Shown: one piece after another, positions 23,287 through 36,159 of the stretch | Layout of the letters: the number at the start of each line of letters is the position of its first letter | Numbering within the stretch: position 1 is the first letter of the stretch | Assembly: GCA_014529385.2 (NCBI GenBank) | Contig: CM043966.1 | Location: 39,800,037 to 39,864,036 of the forward strand | DNA length: 64,000 bases | From: Adiantum capillus-veneris | Lineage: Eukaryota; Streptophyta; Polypodiopsida; Polypodiales; Pteridaceae | Direction of reading: 5' to 3' | Made by a program: the position numbers and the translations under genes | Notes under the pieces: model-generated | What the model was told of the DNA's origin: nothing | What the model saw: the letters and a program-made list of their open reading frames with translations, nothing else | The model's database searches: none

Positions 23287-23473
23287 TTTGGTTGCAAATA
23301 TCTGTTTTGACTTTACAATTTTGTTCCTTGCATGTTTTTATGTATCTATGCTTGTTCAAAAATTGATTTGAAGCAAAGTGGACAAAAATTGTTAGCATTT
23401 CAGACTAAAGGACATTTCAGAGAAAATTTCAACAAATCTGCTAACTCTGCACTCTATTCACTGAACAAGAGCC

Positions 23474-25601
23474 ATGCAAGCAGCAGAGAGGACCAAGAAG
23501 AAGCTCAACCAAAAGGAAAAACTATAGGAACTGCCCACTTATCAACTAGACCCCGAGTCAGTTAAAGCAACCAAGGAATCATACCTCTCCGGAGAACAAA
23601 TAGAAGAGCATCACAGTACAGTCTTCACCGGAATATTCAAGAGTGAAGAGGGGCATCACGTGGAGTTGCAACTCCGACCCAAAGAAGTCTATGATGTAGC
23701 CACAAAGCCAGAGACAAAAGAGGCTAACCGTAGGCTGGGACTCAAGGATTTCTACGAATAAGAGCCTTCCGGAATGGATTTTCAGAAAGCTTATGAGCTT
23801 CTATCCACAATTAAAGAAGATGAAATCGCACAGATATCTGACACCCAAGGGAACAAGTTCAAAGTAGTGATAACCAAAGATATAGTGGGAGAGGCACTCA
23901 AACTGCCCACAGAAGTAATGACCATGCGAGCAAGGGAGAGGAAAATAGCCGGAACCTTTACCAAAGAGACAGTCGCGGCTACCTTCGTCGATTTAATTCA
24001 CAAACAAGTGGAAGAGACAGCCCGCTTGTACCACTAGCACTTCCATTTTTTGGCAAAAAAGCCACCAAGGTACACTACGCCAAATCACACCGTGGCCACC
24101 ACATTCACTCAAGTTCTCAAGTGGAAAACAAGGCAACTAGTGGACCATGCGCAGTATGTCCTGACTACCTTGAAGGTCACCAAGAAAGAAGGAAAAATCA
24201 CTTTCTTGGGTGCGCCAGAGATCTTGACGAGGATAGCATACCATGCCATTGGCATGGCCGACAATCTTCCGCCTGCTCCTGACCAAAATACTTGGATATT
24301 GGCAGCACAACCCTCTCCAAGAGCTACAAGGTCAGGCAAAATATCCTATAAATCCGATGAAGAATCAGCTGACAGATCACCGGAAAGGCACAGCGGCGAG
24401 AGCTCTGACAACGAGGAAAAGAGAGCTCATAGAGAAAAAATGAAAAGAAAAGCTATGGCCGCAAACCAAGAAGAGACAGACCAAAAACAAGCATTCTTTG
24501 AAAGAGAGAAGCATGCCTACCAGCACAGTAGACAAGCACAAGGGAGGGACCCAGCGAAATGGGTGCTTGTTGGACTCAAAGGCCCAAGGACGAAGCATCA
24601 TACAAGAAAAGAGACTAAAGATCCGACAAAACGTTTGGAAAGAATGTACCAAGCTGAAGCCCTCAAGCTGAAGGAGGTAGAAGATGCGGCAAGGAAAGCC
24701 AAAGAGGCAGAAGAACAAAGACAAGCCGAGGAGACGGCTAGAGCAGAAGCCGAAGAACAAAGCTACGAATCTCCCAGATCAACTTCAACGCCTACCGAAC
24801 AATAGGAACACCCCATGCCAAGCCCACCACCATCACCGGCAGGCAAAGAGTCCAATAAAGAAGCGCAGCCTGAGAAAGAGAACGAATCTCAATCCAACAA
24901 AGAAACAGAATATGCACAAGAGGCGGACCAGCAAGAGAAAGAGAAAGATAAAGAAGCAGAGCCAGAAAAAGAGGCTACCACTACACAAGAGAAAGAACCC
25001 AAGCCAGAGAAGGAAGGAAGCCCGGCACAGAAGAGACAACAAGATCTGAGCCAACACCCTCTACTGCAGCACAGCAAGAGAAGGATTAAACACCTCCTAC
25101 TTACACTCAGCATGAAACGGCAGAGGCATCAAAGCCTCAAGATGACAAAGAAGAAGACCGACCCTCTACCTCCATACCAGAGGAACCAGTAGCTACGATG
25201 CAGCAGAAAGACACACCTAAGGCTGTAGGCACATCTCAGCTGGCAAGACAAGAGGATTGGCAGTCAAACAACGAGGTTATATTACAAGTAAATGAATATG
25301 CACGGCAGATGCAAGACAATATAGAGAGACTCCGTTCAGCAGCACTCAATCGCAGCACAAAGACCAAAGAGCTCGACCTAGACATCGACACTCTCTAAGG
25401 AGAGTTAAAAGATAGGATGACTGTCATCACCGATCTTCAAACATAGGTGCAAGATATGCAGACATAAGTTGAACAACCCCAGCTAGCTAGAGATCGGCAG
25501 CAAAAAGAAATGGAGGAGTTAGGTGATCTGCTCACCAAACTATCCGATGCCTGCAAAGCAAAAGATGAGCAGATGACAAAAGTGGAAAATGAACTTCTTA
25601 C
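23474..25601 (+). pseudogene. Coiled-coil Gag-like polyprotein of a non-autonomous LTR element (left part)
   Basis: Starting at the ATG at 23474 the plus strand encodes a Lys/Glu/Gln-rich protein with stops at about 23525 and 23759, an open frame at 23774-24037 ('FQKAYELLSTIKEDEIAQI'), one at 24050-24805 (251 codons), a readthrough of one TAG into 24815-25192, and a frame change near 25070 into 25198-25398 and on to 25601. The N-terminal third is globular; the rest is highly charged, with long A/E/K/R/Q runs predicted to form coiled coils. No zinc knuckle, protease or polymerase motif is present. It resembles the long Gag-like or extra-ORF proteins of plant Tat-type elements, but I cannot name the family. 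It is cut at 25601 by a 5.2-kb insertion; the last 521 bp are repeated at 30847, after which the frame goes on. Confidence 0.6.
25081..25601 (+). repeat. 521-bp direct duplication, copy 1
   Basis: This coding segment matches 30847-31367 with only scattered substitutions and no net length change (constant offset 5766). In the full-length protein it belongs between the sequence before 25081 and that after 31367, so the duplication was created with, or by, the insertion between the copies. Confidence 0.9.
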
Positions 25602-25602
25602 A

Positions 25603-25604
<2 letters not shown>

Positions 25605-25640
<36 letters not shown>
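25605..25640 (+). repeat. (AC)18 at the left end of the 5.2-kb insertion
   Basis: A short AC run placed exactly between the duplicated coding segment and the inverted arm. Its counterpart, a (GT)69 run in inverse orientation, sits at the other end at 30707-30844. Confidence 0.9.
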
Positions 25641-25643
<3 letters not shown>

Positions 25644-25836
25644 GATTGGAACACAGAAGGCAGGACGGAAAAAACACTCTAGAAGGACGGCTACCTCCAA
25701 AGCAGGATGGATTTCACAAAATAACCCCCCTCTTTTTATGAACAAGTTCTTTTATCTTGTAACTAATCTAGAATTTTCGAAAGCATGTATGCACCCTGGA
25801 TTGTATCTATTTTTAACCAAAGTAAATAATTGACTT
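25641..25836 (+). repeat. Inverted-repeat arm, left
   Basis: Its first 40 bp (aatgattggaacacagaagg...) are the reverse complement of 30667-30706. The rest, through 'ctacctccaaagcaggatgg' and 'aataacccccctcttttt' to 'gtaaataattgac', is the reverse complement of 28824-28976 with few differences. So the right arm exists but is split in two by about 1.7 kb. Confidence 0.85.
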
Positions 25837-27221
25837 TCAAATGTACCTGGCATATATCAAGAGTAACTAGGCAATAATAAATACTTGTGTTATTATCCGG
25901 AAAACTAAGGGGTACACGGACCTATGTCGGGTACCAACACAATTGCTAGATTCGGTTCCAATCAAACTCACTGTATGGGAATTGGCCCAGTACCACTTGG
26001 TGCATTAAAACAAATTTGATAATATAGAAAAAGAAAAAAAGAATGCAATAAAGGAGTAAAATACAATACTTCTATACTTAGCATAAACCTAGAGTCATTG
26101 TTTAAAAAAAGGGGGGCTCGATATGATATGGCGAGTATCGTTTGGCCAGTTGTGCTCCTGCAAACCATTATGGAAACCCACCCAAGGGCCTTTAAGGCGC
26201 CACGTACCCCATCACCTATATAGGAGCGATGGTTTTCCTATGGCAAGCACGCACTTGCTGAGAAACACCAGCTGCAGCGTGTACATCCTTGCTAAGGCTA
26301 TTGGCAATACCTGTGTTCTCAACACACTATTTGCAATAGGCAGTAGCTTGCGATATTGGCTACATGTTACGTTATTAGCAAATAACCAAAGGTAACTTGC
26401 GCTATTTGCATTAAGCAACAAATGTAGCTTGCGCTATTTGCATTAAGCAGCAACCTGCGTTCTCAAAAACCTTTCGCTCTCTCTCTCTCTCTTACACACA
26501 CAACCACAAGCCAAAGCTGCAAAAGATATTCACAGCCGGTGATCTCTCTCTCTATCTCTCTCACACGCACACACAAGCCAAGGCCAACAACACACACACA
26601 TGGTGCCGACACCAAGCAATACGAGGAACCTTCCGCAAACAACAACTCCTCACCCCAAGGACCAAAAGCTGTTGAGTCTCTGATCGAGCAACACAACAAG
26701 GTAATAAGCTGTTTTTTTCTACTATGTCGAAATTAATGCAGAAGAAACCATGCACCTTAATAGGAAAGTAAACGATTCCACAATACACACTGTCTGCTTC
26801 ATTGTTGGAATTTCGTATTAGAATACATGTGTTTAAAGCATTACACGATGCACTCAGTGTGGTTGAGGAACAAACATGGTAAGATGTTGTATATACACAC
26901 ACACACGCATACACTTATGGAGGAGCTTAAGAAACAAATATTACACTTAAGATAGGACTAACCAACATGTACATGGCCATACAAACGTAAGCAAGCGTAT
27001 ACATGTTATAAACAGAGTAACAAAAGTCCACAATTTTTTTTAAAAAAAAAGTTTTTCTTTTTGATACCATGAATGGAGTAGTATCAATACCATAACGAGG
27101 ATACTGGTGTCAAGTGATACATTACCTTGAACACTACGTGAAAAGGACGAGCACTGCAAATGGCTACTACAAGCAACAACCAGGTGATTTGTTACATGAA
27201 ACTTCAGATACAATTGTATGT
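25837..27221. other. Unassigned sequence inside the 5.2-kb insertion
   Basis: No gene recognised. It contains a pair of 32-bp direct repeats (26393-26457), short CT/CA runs near 26470-26600 and an A/T-rich stretch near 27030. Confidence 0.3.
26393..26457 (+). repeat. Two tandem 32-33-bp units
   Basis: taacttgcgctatttgcatt is followed one period later by tagcttgcgctatttgcatt; both continue with aagca(a/g)caa. The copies differ at only a few positions. Confidence 0.8.
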
Positions 27222-28022
27222 TAGCACTAATAGTAAGAATGACAAGTCCTTCTTATTAGTTGTTTGAATATCATTTAGCATGAAAAATCAAAGATGAATA
27301 CGACTGCCTCCTGTGAGGAAAAATGACATTGTATAAGACTGGGAGATTTTTGAAAATATAGAGGTCATGCAAACGGAATGCTGGCAAAATTTTCACCGAT
27401 TAAGTATGCATATAAAGTATTATGCACTAATAAGTAAGAATGACAAGTCTTTCTTATCAGTTTTTTTTATATCATTTAGCATGAAAAATCAAAGATTTAT
27501 ACGACTACCTCCTGTGAGGAAAAAGACATTATACAAGACTGGGAGATTTTGGAAAATGTAGAGGTTGGGCAAATGGAATGCTGCCAAAATTTTCACTGGT
27601 TAAGTATGCATATAAAGTATTATGCACTAATAAGTAAGAATGACAAGTCTTTCTTATCAGTTTGTTTGATATCATTTAGCATGAAAAATCAAAGATGTAT
27701 ACGACTGCCTCCTGTGAGGAAAAAGACATTGTATAAGACTGGGAGATTTTGAAAATATAGAGGTTGGCCAAACGGAATGCTGCCAAAATTTTCACAGATT
27801 AAGTATGCATATAAAATATTATGCACTAATAGTAAGAAGGACAAGTCTTTCTTATCAGTTTTTTGAATATCATTTAGCATGAAAAATCAAAGATGTATAC
27901 GACAGCCTCCTGTGAGGAAAAATGACATTGTATAAGACTGGGAGATTTTGAAAATATAGAGGTCGTGCAAAGGGAATGCTCCCAAAATTTTCACGGATTA
28001 AGTATGCATATAAAGTATTAGG
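27222..28022 (+). repeat. Satellite-like array, four copies of 199-200 bp
   Basis: The marker taagtatgcatataaa occurs at 27401, 27601, 27800 and 27999, so the period is 199-200 bp. Each unit also has a 'cctcctgtgaggaaaaa' block and 'aagactgggagatttt'. The copies differ by a few percent. The first unit begins near 27222 ('agcactaatagtaagaatg') and the array stops at 28022. Open frames across it are by-products of the repeat. Confidence 0.92.
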
Positions 28023-28823
28023 CTGACTTGAAAAACATAAGGCTAAGGATGGCCCTAAGGCAACATTTAGTGTATTCTCTCAGAATGTTAAACAGGTATA
28101 ACCATTTGTTAAACTCAGACTCGTAACCATTGTTTTTTACTACCTAGCATTAGGAGAGGTAAAGTAAGATATATGCCAATTTCCTCTGTGCATAGATGTC
28201 ATATAAGAATGCTAAACTCTGAAATTTCTAGTGAAAGGTTTATGTCCAATAATTGTTATAAACTAGGAAACGTTTGCCTTAGCTACTTTTCTTTTAATAC
28301 CATCTTATATAAGACTGAGATAAGGTTTCGAATAAAGATATATGACAACTTTTGGTAAGGACGGGTGACATTTTATAATAAGGTTGTTTTTGAAAAATGA
28401 TCGAATTTTTAAACGAAATGCTGCTAGATTTTTCACAAGTTAGATGTACTTATATCTTGGAAAGCATACTTAGAAACCATAAAGATAGGGTTTCCCTTAT
28501 GGCAAGCAATTAGTAAAATATTTTAAAAAAAGGCTTAACTCATAAGTTTAACCATTGATGACAAACAAGGATACAGGCAGACATCTAGGATGAGCATCAC
28601 TCGGGATGAATTTAAGCTACAACAGATTCGGGACAAGCTCATGGCATCCCATGAAAAAACCCGAACCAAACTAGTAGCAATTAGGGACCCCATCTCCAAA
28701 CCTTGTAAACCTATAAAAACTTTCACAGATCGTAATCGACCCTACTTACATAGACAAGACAAGGAGAACATTACATACAACTAGGAGTAAGGTTGGGGCT
28801 CAAGGGTGTGAATAGATACTTTG
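28023..28823. other. Diverged satellite remnant and unassigned sequence
   Basis: Between about 28310 and 28455 a strongly diverged copy of the 199-bp unit can be followed ('aagactgagataagg', 'acgaaatgctgctagatttttcac'), so the array was once longer. A plus-strand frame at 28590-28784 (64 codons, basic, beginning 'MSITRDEFKLQQIRDKLM') matches nothing I know and has weak support as a gene. Confidence 0.35.
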
Positions 28824-28976
28824 GTCAATTATTTACTTTAGTTAAAAATAGATACAATCCAAGGTGCATACATGCTTCCGAAAATTCTAGATTAGTTACA
28901 AGATAAAAGAACTTGTTCACAAAAAGAGGGGGGTTATTTTGTGAAATCCATCCTGCTTTGGAGGTAGTCGTCCTTC
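28824..28976 (-). repeat. Inverted-repeat arm, right (distal part)
   Basis: Reverse complement of 25682-25834. It includes the purine run aaaaagagggggg at about 28921. Its continuation at the (GT)n end is displaced to 30667-30706. Confidence 0.85.
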
Positions 28977-29035
28977 CATTACTCCTCTGCCAATGATGTC
29001 ATAGCCTATAGCATTGTTAATGGAGCCATTGTTAA

Positions 29036-30369
29036 CACTAAAATGGTAACCTAACAGGACATAAAAGTATCCTTTCAGGGTTTTGGGAAAAAAATCCAAA
29101 ACCATAGTAGATCCACTCATTTTGAAAAATCCTTTCATGAGCTTATAGTTCAATAACTACCACATATGGAAAAAATGAGAAACTTGTAATTTTTCTCATC
29201 CCTTGGTCACTACAAGCCTCCAAAGTTGATGGACCAGTGCATTTTGCCCAAAACAACAATTTCTTACGGTTGATTGCATATAAATAAGAGTGGAGATTTT
29301 TGTAGGACATGAGATAAAATGCCCCGTTAACTTCAATGGGTTGGTGACTGACCAAAACATATGGTTTCTTTTACCTCACTAATTTTTTTTTGGGCAAAAA
29401 AAATAGGTACAAAAAAGTTGCATTTTTGCCATTCTGCGGACCTATCATCAAAGTTTCTATAGTCACGCTCAATACAGATACTATATACATGTTTTCTTAG
29501 TTCCCTTTGGGCCTCTGGATTCGAAAGGAGCCATGGAGCATGTCAAAAGGGTAATGGATCTCTTACAATTGGAACCTTGGGGGCAATGATAAAGTGCTAA
29601 AGACATCAAACATGAAGAAACTGGGTTTAGCATTATGACCTCTAGAAACCCATAGAAACTACTCAATATCTAGCCAAGTTTGTATTCTATGATTAGATAT
29701 GGTTAATACCTACAAAATACACACAATTGGCCTAAGAAACTAGCAATATTGAGAAAGTTATACTTGCTACTCTAAAATGTATCGTATTCTTCAGCAATCA
29801 AAAAACTGAACCATTATCATATACTATGCTATATAGCATATTAGGTCCCCCAAAACTCAAGGAATATTAGCTTTATGTTATACATTACAGTTACACAATC
29901 AAAATTGAATTTGGATATCAATAAAGACACCAAAAAAAATCATAAAAGTGCTAATTTTGGCCAAAAAACAGGATTATGCAATTCTTGTAAATTGGTCATA
30001 ACTTTCAAATTTAACACTTAGCTCTCCCTACAAGCATCAAAACATGTTGAGAACTATGAAGGCCTAACCTCTAGCCATCTAACCTCACAAACATGAAGTT
30101 TAAAGTGGTATAGTTGCCAAAAAGTTGAAAAAAAAGCCAAAAACAGGACCACGGTTTTTTCACACAGTTTAGGTTCAAAAATGTTGTGCAAGAGTAAGGT
30201 TAATGGTGAGATCGATACTCAAAAAAAAATGCTAAGTTTTTTTCAGCTCATAAGGAAACTTTGTGGATATATAGCACCTAAAAATTCATTTTCATACTCG
30301 TCAAATAATTCAAGAAAAATGGTCACTTAACAGGACACAAAAGTGTAGTGTCCTGTTACCATTCTAGTG
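29036..30369. mobile_element. Non-autonomous CACTA-ended DNA transposon, 1.33 kb
   Basis: The left end CACTAAAATGGTAAC and the right end, whose reverse complement is CACTAGAATGGTAAC, form terminal inverted repeats, extended by 'aacaggac' just inside. TTAA flanks both sides (29032-29035, 30370-30373). The right end holds a perfect 10-bp hairpin at 30329-30357 (aacaggacac...gtgtcctgtt). There is no transposase coding capacity, so it is non-autonomous. CACTA...TAGTG ends point to the CACTA (EnSpm) group, but those normally make 3-bp duplications, so the TTAA flank is odd. It lies inside the split right arm. Confidence 0.65.
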
Positions 30370-30373
30370 TTAA

Positions 30374-30666
30374 CACTTAGTACTATATGAGCATGTGTGT
30401 GTTTTTTGTGTGTTATAATATCACAAAGTGTATATTAACATGTACTATGTGTTCTACATATTATGTGTCTGTGTGTGTGTGTGCGTGTATGTGTGTGTTA
30501 AAAGATGTATAAATTTCCATATGCAGTCAAAGAACCAAGTATGTTAAACAAGGGGCCGAATGAAAAGACTAGGCTTGAAGTGCCAATCATATGCCAGAGG
30601 TTAATCTTTCCATCATGTGTGTGAGAGGGGTGGGAATTTAATTGGATGCTATGTGTGTAATATCCC
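30374..30666. other. Unassigned GT-rich sequence
   Basis: Sequence between the CACTA-ended element and the short inverted-arm piece, with interrupted GT runs near 30470-30500. No gene seen. Together with 28977-29035 it forms the outer part of the insert that split the right arm. Confidence 0.3.
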
Positions 30667-32780
<2,114 letters not shown>

Positions 32781-32890
32781 GGATGGGGGGGAATGTTAGT
32801 AGCAAGCTAACACGGGCATCTTTTTTTCTAACATTGACATCATTTTTGGGAGTTCTCTTTGTAAAAAGTTTATTATTTTGATAAATCGGG
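32781..32890 (+). mobile_element. Polypurine tract and start of a 3' LTR (truncated)
   Basis: ggatgggggggaa at 32781-32793 is followed by TGTTAGTAGC at 32794, the junction expected at a 3' LTR. About 100 bp later the Helitron minus-strand sequence begins, so the LTR is cut short or very short. Confidence 0.55.
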
Positions 32891-32903
32891 AATATTGTAA
32901 CTC

Positions 32904-34119
32904 CTAAAGTCCATGCATTCTTTGCAATTCATGGTCATTGATTAAATCCACCCCTTTATTCCGTGGAGCAAGTATTTCTTGATCTTTGAAAAAACTTGCA
33001 TGATCTTGCACATGACACAAATCTCCATATATAAAGCTTAGAAGATCTGCCAAACTATTTCTTGGAAGCATCATGTGTGAAGGTATTTTGACTCTATCTA
33101 AGTCTCCTCCATCATCCATATCCCCATTGCCAATATCAAGCACCCAACGTGAAAAAATTTGTTGAAGCGAATTTGAACCACATTCACATATACACATATT
33201 TCTGGTAAGCCTCAATATCTTTGTACATTTCCATACGTGAGAATGACACAATGAAGCATTGACAATGTTCGTATGACTACCTTTTGGTACAATTAGTAGT
33301 ATTTGTCTGAAGTCGCCTCCAAACAAAATGACTTTTCCACAAAACAAAGTATCTTGCTACATAATATCTCTTAAAGTTTTTTCCACTACTTCAAATGCAT
33401 AGAGATGTGTTGTGGGAGCTTCATCCCATATAAGTAAAGATGCATTCCTTAGATGTTTTGCAAGTTGACTATCTACCTTTATATTTCAAGTTTCTTGAGA
33501 GTGAAGCTCCAAAGGTATCTTAAACCTAGAATGAGTAGTTCTTCCATTACTCAAAAGCAAAGCTGCAATACCTCTGATGATGCACACACGAGAGAAATCC
33601 TACAACTTCCTCGTACTCATGAAAGAAGTGCAACTATGTAGGTAAGTTTTTCTTGAGCCACTAGGACCATCTAAGGAAAATACCTTCCTTGAATGTGTGT
33701 CAATAGCTTGCAACACTTGGTGGTAAGCATCTCACTGATCCTCATTTAAGAAAGTCTCCATACGATCTGCTATATTATGTTTCTCATCAACATTAAAAAT
33801 TGTTTCTTTAGCCATAGCACCGGTTTCACTTAAGGATACCACCGTTGAGTCTTTTGCAGGAAATATATAATCGTAAAGCCTCTTGCCATTCAAAAAGCAT
33901 TCTATATGAAGCAAAGCTTGATTTTTTGCCACATCAAATCGTACACTTGCATCTGAAATACGCATCCTTAGGACATATACATAATCCTCACAACATTTGG
34001 TACAAATTCTGTCCCAAAGAGCATCCGGATGAAGTGGCTCACAAAAGACTAATATGATTGCAAAGAGTTGTCTCAATTGCATTCCATTTTGAAAAAAAGA
34101 TGCCTCTTGAAGGCAAAAT
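32904..34119 (-). pseudogene. Helitron replicase, helicase domain (part 2 of 2)
   Basis: The PIF1-type helicase of a Helitron rolling-circle transposase, which unwinds DNA during transposition. On the minus strand: 'MQLRQLFAIILVFCEP' and 'ALWDRICTKCC' (34082-33950), then a degenerate Walker A, 'DGPSGSRKT' (33645-33671, usually GPGGTGKT), Walker B 'LLIWDEAPTTH' (about 33410-33445), 'LFGGDFRQILLIVPKG' (about 33285-33330) and 'FKDQEILAPRNKGVDLIND' (about 32930-32990). Two or three stops and frame changes interrupt it, and the last part ('FLNSL...' to the end) is missing. The upstream part lies at 42928-43262, separated by the chromovirus. Confidence 0.88.
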
Positions 34120-35744
34120 TGTCATAAAATCTAATATCTAACTAACCCAAATGATTTTCTCATATTAAATTGATCACTTAATGTGGGAGAATAAACGGGA
34201 ACAAGTGTTAAGATATAGGTATGTGCTTATAGATCTATCTCAACACGGGGCCAATGGTAAAGGGGCCCAAAAGGGAGATGGTCTATCAAAGAGCAAGGCT
34301 AACCAATGGAGCATAAGACCTTAGGGTTAGCTTCATTGAAGACCTCCAATAAATGTGTGTAAAAGTCCTTTGACCTTAAGTAAGCTAGGGCTGAGCTTGA
34401 GGTGGGAACCCGGCCCAAGCTCGAGGTGCTTGTCATGCTTGAGGTGCTTGTCATGCTTGAGGTGTTTTTCATGCTTGAGGTGCTTGATTAAGATGCTTGA
34501 GGTGCTTGACTGGCTCCATGCTTGAGGTGCTTGACTTGCTGCATGATTAAAGTACTTGAGGTGCCTTGAGAAGCTTGCCTGAGATGCTTGTGGGAACACC
34601 CCCTAGTTCAAGTGCTTTGTCATGCTTGGTGAGTAAGGTGCTTGATCACCTAAAAGTCAAAAGCATTCCTACAAGAGGGGGGGCGAGCCCTTTTCCTAGG
34701 GGGTAGAGAGAGAACACCCACTCACACACACAAGGGAAGCCCAACTTGAAGAGGCAGCAAGGACACATGTCAGGCCCCTACCCATGTTACCTTCATGTGT
34801 TGCTTGAAGCCTATTGGCTAGGCTTCAAAGGGGTCCAATGATAAATTACATGAATTATCTAATTGTTTTAGCATTTATCAAGTCCTCTCTCTCAAAGGGG
34901 AAAGGGGGACACTTGTCCCAAGGCTACCCATGTTGCTTGTAATGGCTCTTGCTTGTGATTGGCTAGGCCTGGAAGGGTCCAATGAGCTTCAGGCATGAGC
35001 TACAAGGGGGGGTCGACCCAAGCAAGCTAGGGGGGTGCCTAGGGGGTATACTCACCCACACACACTCACAAGCACTCTCATTGTGTGATATGCAAAGTGC
35101 AAGAGCTCCCTCTCCAAGCAAGTAGAGGTTGAGAGCCTACACCAACACTCTTGGCTATGGAGTGCAAATCCAACCAAGAGCCATGCTTCAATGCTTAAGC
35201 TTGCCATATCCTTCTTCTTCATTACTATGCTATTATGTATGCTAGTAACAAGAGTATGATAAGTGAGGAACTAATTCTTTCTCCTACGAAATGTTTCTTC
35301 TTCCTCTTCCCTACCCTCATTCCCTGCTAGCTCTCTCCACCTTCAAAGGTGTTTGAGGTCTTGGGACTGAGGCTTGGGATAGTTAAAGCTTTCTTCAAGT
35401 TTATGTTATGTTTTTGGTGCATGAAGCCTTCCATCTTCATGGCATCACCTAGGTCACAAGGAACACAAAGACTGTATTGTAACAAGTCTCTCTTTATGGG
35501 AGAAATCATAATACAAATGCCTATTGGAGGGGGGACCGGCTCCACATAAATCCGGTCCTCAATTGTTGTCATGTTCTCTAAACTCTCTCTCTTGCAAAAG
35601 TATTGTCTATGCCAAGTTAACTAATTGCTATGATTATGTTGCTATCTTCAATTATGTCTACCTGCTATGCTCACAAAATCATTTCTTGAAAGTACTCTCA
35701 TTAAATTCCGCTATTCTCAAATTGAATAGGCAAATTCCATTACA
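34120..35744 (+). repeat. 5' LTR of the chromovirus
   Basis: 1625 bp, TGTCATAAAATC...CCATTACA. It holds an internal minisatellite (34410-34600) and the sequence shared with the old minus-strand LTR at 2690-4360. It carries the element's promoter, but I could not place a confident TATA box. Confidence 0.96.
34410..34600 (+). repeat. Degenerate 18-bp minisatellite in the LTR
   Basis: Repeated units of cttgaggtgcttgtcatg and variants (…tgattaag…, …gactggctccatg…), about nine copies. The 3' LTR has the same array at 41590-41780 with a few base changes. On the minus strand it gives a spurious His/Lys repeat reading. Confidence 0.85.
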
Positions 35745-35745
35745 T

Positions 35746-35757
35746 TGGTATCATAGC
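35746..35757 (+). promoter_or_regulatory. Primer-binding site, initiator tRNA-Met type
   Basis: TGGTATCATAGC, two bases after the 5' LTR. It differs at one position from TGGTATCAGAGC, the usual site for the 3' end of plant initiator tRNA-Met. Confidence 0.85.
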
Positions 35758-36159
35758 ATTTGGTTTCTCTTTTCTTGCTTAAGAAGAGAGGTCCTTAAGT
35801 AGCCTATAAATGGTTGATGTTGTTAATTATAATAGAGTAAGTGGAACTGGGATCTAATACCGGTTTTGTTAAGCCCACTATGTGGGGGATGGTGCACACC
35901 TCGGGAGCTTTGGACTTAATAATGGAGTCTTTTTAGACTTGCCTACGGCTTTACCATTATTGAGCCATAAGAAGTCCGAAAGGAGCTAGCCCTTGGCAAC
36001 TCTGCTATGTTAGACCTACTCCTCTACTCTCTATAATTAACCACTTTGAGCCGTGGGTGTAGATACTTAAGAGCCGATTTTCAAAGGCTAAGAGGAGTGG
36101 CAACTAAGGTTTTGAATTGCCAAAGCATACACTAAGTACATACATAAAATTTTGTTAAC
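35758..36159 (+). other. Untranslated leader of the chromovirus
   Basis: About 400 bp between the primer-binding site and the Gag-Pol start codon, without a long open frame. It should hold the packaging signal, which cannot be recognised by eye. Confidence 0.6.

Larger units (their letters stand above)
21281..23473 (+). mobile_element. Possible polypurine tract and 3' LTR, otherwise non-coding
   Basis: attaagggcaa followed by TGTTTGAAG at 21292 resembles the other polypurine-tract/LTR junctions here (agggggcaa-TGTTAAC at 9522 and ggggggca-TGTTAAC at 1437). The following 2.1 kb has no convincing gene. Its end is not defined, and no second copy exists for comparison. Three 22-bp palindromes lie in its right third and are listed separately. 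The Gag-like coding sequence begins at 23474 without a recognisable primer-binding site. Confidence 0.35.

Noticed and set aside
24377-25113. Long minus-strand frames opposite the Gag-like coding region
   Set aside because: Shadows of the Lys/Glu-rich plus-strand coding sequence, giving Cys/Leu/Ser-rich artefacts.
27367-27752. Two nearly identical small proteins in a row
   Set aside because: They are frames through adjacent copies of the 199-bp satellite.
27222-28022. CRISPR array
   Set aside because: The units are about 200 bp and repeat in full; there are no short repeats with unique spacers, and the genome is eukaryotic.
34333-34599. Minus-strand His/Lys-rich repeat protein (also at 41515-41781)
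   Set aside because: It is the reverse reading of the 18-bp minisatellite in the two LTRs.
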